Assembly (NCBI GenBank): GCA_006386115.1
Contig: VFIW01000102.1
Coordinates: 1-64,000, forward strand
Source: Globisporangium splendens
Taxonomy: Eukaryota; Oomycota; Peronosporomycetes; Pythiales; Pythiaceae
DNA length: 64,000 bases
Reading direction: 5' to 3'
Part shown: in pieces, positions 1 through 7,900 of the stretch
Layout: each line of letters opens with the position of its first letter
Position numbering within the stretch: position 1 is the stretch's first letter
The notes under the pieces: model-generated
What the model saw: only the letters and a program-made list of their open reading frames with translations
Database searches by the model: none
What the model was told of the DNA's origin: nothing
Program-made: the position numbers and the translations under genes

Positions 1-309
1 GCACTAGAACGACGAGAGCCAAGCTCTTTATGGTCGTTCTCGAGCGTGCCTCCTAGGTTCCCTAGCAAACGCTCGACAAGATTCTCGTTCTCGAGTCGGA
101 CAAACGTCTTCCACGACTCGAGCTTCGCTGTGCTGGACTGGCCTGGATCGTCGCTGCCGGACATCTTTCGCCAGAGGAAGAACAACTCCTTGCAGGATCG
201 ACGTCCTCCACGCTTCTTGCAAATAGTGGAGATGTCGTACAACCCGGGAGTCGTCCGCTGTCGCTTCGGCTCGGGCTGTTCTTCGCGCTTCGCTTGGTCG
301 CTTGATCAC
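1..309 (-). pseudogene. Truncated, frameshifted copy of the antisense coiled-coil ORF of Gypsy family A
   Basis: This is the reverse complement of about 3,923-4,235, the amino-terminal part of the antisense ORF in element A. It starts like the intact copy (M-x-KRPS) but a small deletion a few codons in shifts the frame, so the rest is read out of register, and the window edge cuts it off. It is the 3' end of a second family-A element in plus orientation, because a polypurine tract (378-390) and an LTR start follow directly. It is unlikely to make a product. Confidence 0.7.
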
Positions 310-390
310 TTCACGGTCAATTAGAAAGTGAGAGCGGGTACCTCTTCCGAAAGAAGTAAAGTCCGTGATGGAACTTTAAGGGAGGGATGA

Positions 391-999
391 TGTAATGGGC
401 TCAGGCTGCCATTACATGCAAGGTGGCTCTTTGTGTGTGTCACACACCACCTTGTGGAAGTGCATTGTGGGCGCGAAGATATTGGGTGAAACACATAAAA
501 GTGATCCCCACATGCACAGGTGACGTCATCGTCTGATGTCAGAGCAATCTGTGTCTGAGTTGAGTGTTGGTCGCTCGCAATCATTGAGATTCGGCGTGAT
601 TACGCACAACAGTACTCTAGACACGTGAATGATGGTTCCTACTTGGGGAAACTGCACTGGTGATGAGACCGACGTGTCTCTACCGTCTGAAGTGAGTGGC
701 TGTAGCCAATCACTTCGCAGAGAATCCCCGCGGTACTTCAAGTTCAAGCTTCTCGAAGATCCCCTGGGTTCAACCTCAGTGTACCCAAGTTTTTATGCAT
801 CAGGTTCATAGGTTTTATTTCTGCATGTTTAGGTTTTATGCATAAAACCTCTAGGAGCCCTAGTGGTGTTTTACATGTAGTGTCAGGAACCATAAGCTCA
901 TTTCAATTCAGTTGCATTTTTGCCAAGTTCCCCTCAAGTCTTCCTCTCAAGCGCAAGCGTGCGTGCTGTGTTTGAGGCTGTCTCGGATAGCCTCTTACA
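391..999 (+). repeat. LTR of Gypsy family A, plus orientation
   Basis: The repeat runs from TGTAATGGGC to CTCTTACA with TG...CA ends and is about 609 bp long. It matches the 5' LTR of the complete element (10,081-10,691, minus orientation) over its whole length. A polypurine tract (AAGGGAGGGATGA, 378-390) precedes it, so this is a 3' LTR whose element extends off the left edge. It carries one intact TGACGTCA (521-528) and a second, mutated one. No target duplication can be tested because the right side abuts another LTR fragment. Confidence 0.85.
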
Positions 1000-1456
1000 A
1001 AACCTAAACATGCACAATAAAACCTATGCATAATGATATATAAAACCTTGGGTACACTGAGGTTGAACCCAGGGGATCTTCGAGAAACTTGAACTTGAAG
1101 TCCCGTGGAAAATTCCCTGCAAAGTGATTGGCTACAGCCACTCACTTTGGGTGGCAGAGACACGTTGGTCTCATCACCAGTGCAGTTTCCCAAGTAGGAA
1201 CCATCACTCAGTACTTGATTAGTACATGGATGTCATCACTCTGTACCGATTAGTACATGTGAACAACATTCTGCACTGATCAGCGCAGAGAGCGCTCGTG
1301 ACGTCATGGGATGACGTCACATGTGCATGTGGGGGCTGTCGTACCCTAATCCCTTTGTTATTTGTCTCTCCACAATGCACACTGAAGGTGGTGTGTGGCA
1401 CACTAGATCTGTGAACAGATCCACCTTCATGTAATGGCTAGGTATAGCCCATTACA
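1000..1456 (-). repeat. Partial, diverged LTR of Gypsy family A, inverted
   Basis: This is an LTR in the orientation opposite to 391-999. It begins inside the LTR and lacks about 170 bp of the 3' end, and it ends in CCCATTACA at 1,456. The middle (about 1,208-1,300) is replaced by unrelated sequence with repeated AGTAC blocks, so it is a subfamily variant. Two TGACGTCA sites (1,301-1,308 and 1,314-1,321) are kept. The adjacent ankyrin-gene sequence starts right after it. Confidence 0.75.
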
Positions 1457-1804
1457 CACGTCAACGTTTCTCACGCAGCAGCAGTCAGAGGAGAGCGGCG
1501 CTGTCGTCGAGTTTCGACTCGGAGATGACAGAATGGACGCATTACCCGGCGACTTGCTGCATCTCGCTGAAGATGTGAGCAGCGTGTCGGACCCTCGGCG
1601 GTTCACGTTTCTGTCGTTTTCCGCGTTGTTTAACAATGCACCCGTCTTGGCCCAACAGGAAGGCAGCGGACGAGTGGGGATGGCGGAAACGAACTTTCCT
1701 GTGACGAATGAACATGGTGATATGAACGTTGACAATGAGGAGGTGATGAATGCGACGATGATGGAGCCGGAGATGATGATGGGAGCGAACAATCATGCGA
1801 GTGA
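1457..1804 (+). pseudogene. 5' piece of duplicated ankyrin-repeat gene, cut by transposons
   Basis: The piece is nearly identical to 55,976-56,323 in exon 1 of the intact gene at 55,819-58,136. The first roughly 157 bp of the coding sequence, including the start codon, were replaced by an LTR. The reading frame stays open up to 1,804, where element C is inserted. The last five bases (AGTGA, 1,800-1,804) recur at 13,405-13,409 as the target duplication, and the gene resumes there. With no promoter or start and an interruption of over 11 kb, it cannot make the normal product. Confidence 0.85.
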
Positions 1805-2095
1805 TGTAACACAAGCGTAGAGGAGCGTAGGTGTTGACTTTCCTTAAATCAACAACTCTGTTGACCTTATGACGTGTTGGCCTCGATGTTGAGTTCCCAG
1901 ACGTGGACGGGTGGGTCGAAGAATGACGGTTGGAAGCGAGAGTGTTGGTTGTTGATGTTGCTGGTGTTGTGAAAAATGCAGAATGAGGAGATTGGATTGA
2001 GTTTTATCGGAGGGGGAAAAGCTCGAGGCTGACAAACCCCTCCAGTGGTTAATACGGTTGGCTGGGAGAAGTCCATGCCACGCATTCACGTATTC
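1805..2095 (+). repeat. Element C, left part (solo-LTR-like, about 467 bp in total)
   Basis: It starts TGTAAC right after the AGTGA target duplication and continues at 13,229-13,404, ending GTCACA before the second AGTGA. Removing element B and one TATTC copy gives about 467 bp with TG...CA ends and a 5-bp target duplication, the signature of a solo LTR. No coding capacity is seen. A small non-autonomous element is the alternative. Confidence 0.65.
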
Positions 2096-2534
2096 TGTCA
2101 CGTGTGCCTGACCTCGCACGCCAGGCACGCGCGTAGGATCGGCATGTGCCTGACCGCGCACGTCCCTTGCGTGCGGAGCGTCAAGGCGTGTGTAACGTGC
2201 GTCTGACCTCGGACTCGAGGTCAGGCTCTCCTTTTCATGTAGGTCAAAAGTATACAGTTAGAGGTAACTAGTCAGATAAAAATACAGTTGCAGGTCGAAC
2301 ACCTGGATAGGAAGAAAAGTCGAATCAGTTGAAGAAAAGGATAGGCATGCATGCAAGGAGGCTTAGATGTAGTGCGAGCGAACTAAGTCCTCCATTCAAT
2401 TCACTTTCCAATTTGCCATCAAGTCGCCACCTCCTCCTCCGAGTCCACGCCAACGCTTTCCGACTTTCGACCAATCCAGTTCCACTTTCCGACTTTCAGC
2501 CAATCAGCGTTCAAGAAGTCCCCAAATCGTTACA
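2096..2534 (+). repeat. Left (5') LTR of element B
   Basis: The LTR runs from TGTCACGTGTG to CGTTACA and is about 439 bp. It matches 12,792-13,223 with a few substitutions and small indels near its 3' end. CACGTG lies at its start. Preceded by the target duplication TATTC. Confidence 0.88.
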
Positions 2535-2536
2535 TC

Positions 2537-2547
2537 TGGTAGCACTT
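2537..2547 (+). other. Primer-binding site of element B
   Basis: TGGTAGCACTT starts 2 bp after the 5' LTR, the usual place for a tRNA primer site. The same 11 bases stand 2 bp inside the 5' LTR of element A (10,068-10,078, minus strand). The first seven bases match the start of initiator-methionine tRNA sites in other eukaryotes, but the next ones do not, so the primer tRNA is left open. Confidence 0.6.
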
Positions 2548-2942
2548 TGCGTCAGGGGGGGAGTGTGGCCGTTTCCAAGCGTTCAAGTCGCCATTGTCGT
2601 CCAAGCCAGGCACCTCCGAGGTTGTTATTCGAGCCGCTTTCTGAACGGGTGTTGCATTTAGTGACATAAATCCCGGAATCATTGTCGGTGCGTTGACCCT
2701 TTGGTGTTCTGTGGCAGTAACTCCTGTAGTGTTGAGCCAGTCGTGCTTTTGTGCGTAATTCTGTGTTCTGGTCTACCTCGGTTTCTCTAATAGTGACACG
2801 GTGTCTCGGGTTCGCCCTAACTGTCTGTGTTCTTTAGGGTGTTATTCCGTGGTGTCATCGTCAGGCGTGCCTTGGTGAAGCCCTCATTTGAGGATCAAGA
2901 CATTGATTGTGAACTCCCAGAGTTGATAACCTCCCCAACTCG

Positions 2943-3206
2943 ATGCCCAAGAAGCCGCGCGTCAAGCAGGTCCCGATTCAAGGCAGCTTTACGTACTTAA
3001 GCGTGCCAAAACCTGCAGAAGCTGATAAAGCCCGTCAAGACCTCGTGAACATTCTGACGAAGGCTTTCCGGATCTGCGAGGTGCTAGAGAAGCACGTGGA
3101 CAAGTGTCCAGACAAGCTGAAGCGAAAGCGCGCAAAGAAGGCTCTGATTCGAACTGCAAAAGGAATCGTCGAAGCATCCGACGGGATTGGCGAGTGCTTT
3201 CGTCGC
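2943..3206 (+). pseudogene. Amino-terminal remnant of element B gag-like ORF
   Basis: An ATG about 400 bp after the primer-binding site opens a lysine-rich frame (starting MPKKPRVKQVP) of roughly 88 codons. It then runs into family-A LTR sequence, and the open frame stops at 3,314 inside that LTR. It contains helix-forming, basic segments and no zinc knuckle. By position it should be the start of element B's capsid-like protein, but I recognise no family in the fragment. The stretch 2,548-2,942 is untranslated leader with no other feature. Confidence 0.45.
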
Positions 3207-3846
3207 TGTAATGGGGCGCTGTTCACAACAGTCCCCAAAACACGGCACACATGCTTGCCCCAGAGGAAGCGATCTCCCAACTTGGAGGGAGAGAAGAACG
3301 ACTTGAGTACTTGAAGGAAATTTGCAACTGAATTGAAATGATTATGGTTCCTGTCGCTACTTGTAAATGAACCCCAAGGGCTCCTAGAGGTTTTATAACT
3401 AAAACCTAAACATGCACAATAAAACCTATGAATCTGATATATAAAACCTTGGGTACACTGAGGTTGAACCTACGGGATCTTCGAGAAACTTGAACTTGAA
3501 GTCCCGTGGAAAATTCCCTGCAAAGTGATTGGCTACAGCCACTCACTTTAGGTGGCAGAGACACGTCGGTCTCATCACCAGTGCAGTTTCCCAAATAGGA
3601 ACCATCACTCACGTGTCTAGAGTACTGTTGTGCGTAATCACGCCGAATCTCAATGATTGCGAGCGACCAACACTCAACTCAGACACGGATAGCTCTGACG
3701 TCAGACGATGACGTCACCTGTGCATGTGGGGATCACTTTTATGTGTTTCACCCAATATCTTCACACCCACAATGCACTTCCACAAGGTGGTGTGTGACAC
3801 ACACAAAGAGCCACCTTGCATGTAATGGCAGCCTGAGCCCATTACA
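3207..3846 (-). repeat. 3' LTR of element A (outer end diverged)
   Basis: It is clearly homologous to the 5' LTR from about 3,300 to 3,846. From 3,207 to 3,300 the match to the LTR end is weak, with indels, so the outer boundary is uncertain by up to about 90 bp. It starts TGTAATGGGC on the minus strand, next to the polypurine tract. Read on the plus strand it contains TATATAAAA at 3,438-3,446, which points toward the antisense ORF. Confidence 0.75.
3696..3716. promoter_or_regulatory. Pair of CRE palindromes in the 3' LTR
   Basis: TGACGTCA occurs twice, at 3,696-3,703 and 3,709-3,716, five bases apart. The perfect palindrome is the classical CREB/ATF bZIP site. A second LTR (10,541-10,548 and 10,554-10,561) and the 1,000-1,456 LTR fragment carry the pair intact. 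The LTR at 391-999 keeps one. Because the site is symmetric it could act on transcription in both directions. Function is inferred. Confidence 0.5.
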
Positions 3847-3862
3847 TCATCCCTCCCTTAAA
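3847..3862 (-). other. Polypurine tract of element A
   Basis: On the minus strand AAGGGAGGGATGA lies directly before the 3' LTR start, where plus-strand DNA synthesis is primed in LTR elements. The same tract precedes the LTR at 391. Confidence 0.7.
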
Positions 3863-3922
3863 GTTCCATCACGGACTTTACTTCTTTCGGAAGAGGCACC
3901 CGCTCTCACTTTCCAATTGACC

Positions 3923-4972
3923 ATGAAGCGACCAAGCGACCAAGTGAAGCGCGAAGAACGGCCCGAGCCAAAGCGGCAGCGGACGACTCCCGGCTTGTAC
4001 GACATCTCCGCTATTCGCAAGAAGCGTGGAGGACGTCGGTTCTACAAGGAGTTGTTCTTCCTCTGGCGCAAGATGTCCGGCGGCGACGATCCTGGCCAGT
4101 CCAGCACAGCGAAGCTCGAGTCGTGGAAGACGTTTGTCCGACTCGAGAACGAGAATCTTGTCGAGCGTTTGCTAGGGAACCTAGGAGGCACGCTCGAGAA
4201 CGACCATAAAGAGCTTGGCTCTCGTCGTTCTAGTGCTCGCGAGAGCACTACAAGCTCTGTTCGTAACTGTGAACCACGTCGGGAACATCAGACTGAAGAG
4301 TCTCTCGAGGTTCCCACGTGTCCGAGTCCGGCGGACAGCCAAGCCACCGTACTCTGTAGAAGCGTTGACGGTTCAACGACTTCTCTCCTCGACGACGAGT
4401 CGATCGATCCTCGTGATCGACTATCGACTCAACGATCCAACGACGCTCTCCCTGATGATAGATCAGAGGAGGTGGGGCTGAACGCGAAAACGATTGAGCG
4501 ACTCTGGAAGTGGAAGAGTGCTCACCGCGCTCAGATCGAGGCTCTTGAAGTTCGCAACGCGGTACTCGAAGACCGGTGCGAAAGCCTCGAAGACCGGTTG
4601 AAGGAGCAGGAGTCGAAGATCGACTTGCTCTTCGATGGTCTTGCCCAGCGTTCGGCAATGGAGTCACATTTCGAACAGAGGTTCGAGAAGATTCAAGCCG
4701 AGCTTGAACGACTCCAGAAGGCTGAGAAAGCTCGTGATGCGTATCACGAACGTCTACTGCGCTCTGTGGAAGAGGCAGGGACTTCTCTTGAGATACTTCG
4801 GAAGGAGTATCATGGTCGCCTTCTCGCGTTGGAGACAGTAAAGGACGAGTCCTTTGATGTGCTTCAGCGCCTTTATGCCGAGAAGAAGCTCCATGGCGAT
4901 GAGTTACAGACTCTTCGCGAGCTGGTGGAGCGACTTCAGGATCGACTTGATCGTCTGGCAAAGGCTCTATAG
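3923..4972 (+). CDS. Antisense coiled-coil protein of Gypsy element A
   Basis: This 349-codon ORF lies opposite to gag-pol, starting 76 bp from the 3' LTR edge. The ATG at 3,923 was chosen because earlier in-frame codons lie inside the LTR. Residues 1-40 are basic with a nuclear-localisation-like KRQR cluster. Residues 40-185 are polar and serine-rich. Residues about 186-349 form a long, heptad-rich coiled coil (for example IEALEVRNAVLEDR). Its last 725 bp overlap the pol region after the GPY/F motif, including the chromodomain, so both strands appear to code. Function is unknown. The layout (3'-LTR-proximal antisense gene, basic start, coiled-coil end) resembles antisense genes of some retroviruses. 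An alternative is that it is a long open frame by chance, but the heptad pattern argues against that. Confidence 0.6.
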   Translation: MKRPSDQVKREERPEPKRQRTTPGLYDISAIRKKRGGRRFYKELFFLWRKMSGGDDPGQSSTAKLESWKTFVRLENENLVERLLGNLGGTLENDHKELGSRRSSARESTTSSVRNCEPRREHQTEESLEVPTCPSPADSQATVLCRSVDGSTTSLLDDESIDPRDRLSTQRSNDALPDDRSEEVGLNAKTIERLWKWKSAHRAQIEALEVRNAVLEDRCESLEDRLKEQESKIDLLFDGLAQRSAMESHFEQRFEKIQAELERLQKAEKARDAYHERLLRSVEEAGTSLEILRKEYHGRLLALETVKDESFDVLQRLYAEKKLHGDELQTLRELVERLQDRLDRLAKAL

Positions 4973-7900
4973 GGTTCGCTGACCCACTTGGAAGGTAAGG
5001 CTTTAGTCTACCTACGTAGAACGTAGGGTGTAGTCGCATGCGTTTAGGAATGTCTAGTGTGTAGGCATCACCATTGCATTTAACTACCCTGAACGGTCCA
5101 ATATATCTTGGCAGAAGTTTCGAACTCCCCAAGTTAGACACTGCGTGTTCAGGTAGATTAGCCGTGCTAAGTAATACAAGATCATTGATCTTATAAACTT
5201 GCTTGTTCTTCCTTCCGCTCCTATCTGCTTGTTCCTTTTGCAGATCCTGAGCCTTTGCAATTGCGTCTCGAACAAACCTCACAACGGCTTGTCTCCTCAC
5301 AATAAAGTCATCGACTTGCTGTTCCTCACGACTTGTCATGTCGTCTAGGGGTTTCATCGAGTCAAAATTCGCTTTTAACTCTGTGACAGCATTCAGATCC
5401 GACTGTGGCTCCTTAGCCATAGTCTCTCCCCCACTTAAGGTAGAAACCTCTCCCACTAGTGACGCTGGCACTCTCGGGCGGAGTCCGTAGTTCACATAGA
5501 ACGGGGTATGACCTGTCGAGACATGCGTGGAGTTGTTCAACGCAAACTCTGCGAGAGGGAGAAACTCACTCCACTCTCCGAAAGACGTCGCATAACTGCG
5601 CAACACGTCTTCCAGGACACGATTCACTCGTTCAGTTTGACCATCCGTTTCAGGGTGTGCTGCTGTTGACATGGATAGTTTTGTATCCAAAATGCCAAGC
5701 AGAGTTCGCCAAAACCTAGACGTAAACCGAGTGTCACGGTCTGATACGATCTCCGAGGGCAGACCATGTAGACGGAACACCACGTCTACAAAGACTTTCG
5801 CAGTCATCTCTGCCGAGATCTTATCCGAGACCGGCGCAAGATGCACCATCTTGCTGAATCGGTCCACAAACACAAGGATGCCATTGCGTCCGTGTTTGTC
5901 TCTTGGAAGTCCGAATATGAAATCCATACTCACAGACTTCCAACTGTCCTGAGGGACAGCCAATGAACGAAGTGGGGCCCGAGTAGAGCCGGATGGCTTA
6001 ACTCTTTGGCACACTTCGCAAGTACGCACATACTTGCGAACCCACTTGTACATGTGAGGCCAGTAGTAATCTCGAGACAAGTTGAGAAACGTTTTCTCAC
6101 GTCCGAGATGACCACTCGAAGGACTGCCATGATACTCGTACAAGAGTCGATGACGCAGACCTTCGTCGTTGGGGACAACGATCCTCGCTGGATCCCCTTC
6201 GTCAACCGTATAGTACAGCAGCTCATTGTGCATGCTGTAACGGTGAACACGCGATCTTGCTCTTGGTGGGAGGTTTTGGAGTGCCTTGTCTGAGGGATTC
6301 TTGAAATACTTGATCAGTTCTTGGCATGCTTCGTCTTGCTTGTATCCCTCAGTGATCTCTTCTTGGACTCTGCTTGTCACTCCCGTAGCAATCGCGTTGA
6401 CGTCTTCACAGAGTCGGCACGCTCCGTTCGTGTCGTCACTCTTGTTCTTCGGATCATAATCCGGACGTCTTGACAGCGCATCGGCAAGAATGTTTGACTT
6501 GCCGGGCTTATAATGTACAACAAAGTTGTACTCAGCGAAGAAGGAAAACCATCTTGCCATTCTTTGCGATAGGTGAGGCGTCTTTACAGCTGTCCGCAGT
6601 GATGCGTGATCAGTGTAAATAGCGAACTGCTTTTCACCAAGCAAATAGACTCGGAACTTTGCCAATGCATACTTCATGGCCAATAGTTCCTTGTCATGGA
6701 CCGGATAGTTCCGTTCTGCGGGCCTGAGTTGTCGTGACTGATACGACACAACTCTTTCTTTGCCCTCATCATCGTGTTGCATCAGTGCACACCCGATGGC
6801 ATAGTCGCTCGCATCGCAGACTGCATGGAACGGCTTCTCATGGTCTGCGAGAGCTAGGACAGGAGCTTCTCTTAAGCTCTTCTTTACTTCGGCAAACGCT
6901 GCCTGATGTTCCTCTGGCCATTCCCACTCATTATCTTTCTTCAAAAGACTCGTGAGGGGTTGCACTAACGCTGCATAGTTGCGCGTGTATTTGTGCAAAT
7001 AGTTGGCCAAACCCAGCCACTGACGTAGCTGTTTGACGTTCTGAGGAATAGGCCAATCGTCGATAGACTTGACCTTCTCTGGATCGACCCGAACGCCATT
7101 CTTGCCAACAAAGCAACCGAGTACAGGGATCTCGGGGGCGAAGAAGATGCATTTCTTCAAGTTAGCGTACAGTTTGTTCTCACGCATAACTTGAAAGACT
7201 TGACGAAGATGTTCAAGATGAACACCGACATCTTTCTTCCCTTCCGAGGCCTTACTATGAACGAATATGTCGTCAAAGTAGCTCGGTGCAAACTCTCTCA
7301 ATGGACGAAGTACATTCGTGACCATTCTGTTGAAAGTTGCTGGTGCGTTCTTCAGACCTTGTGGCATCACCATCCACTCCCACAGCATACCACTAGGGGT
7401 GCTAACTGCTGTAAATGGTACATCGCTCTCGCGCATTCGAATCTGATAGAACCCGTCTTTCAGATCGATCGCGCTAAAGACAGTACTGCCAACCATTCCA
7501 TCAAGGATCATATCCTTGCGTGGAACTGGGGTCTGAGCAGGTATGGTCGCATCATTCAATTTGTTGAATGCGTGAACAATGCGCCAACCGCCTGTGGCCT
7601 TCTTCACACAGAAGGTGGGACTGCAGTGCGGAGACTTGCTCTCGCGCACATGGCCAGCCTTCTGTCGCTGCGCGAAGAACTCGTCGACCGCATCGACTTG
7701 TTCCTTCGGTAGCGGCCATTGCCTCGTGATACAGTACTTCGTTCCCGGAAGTACATCTATCTCGTGACGAATGCCTCTGTCCTGCGGCAATTCGTCCGGC
7801 ACTTTGTCTGGAAATATGTCAGCATATTCCTTGACAAGTCCATACACGGGGTTTGTCTTTAGAGCGTCCCACGACTGCTCATCAAACCTCTCCTTCCGTG

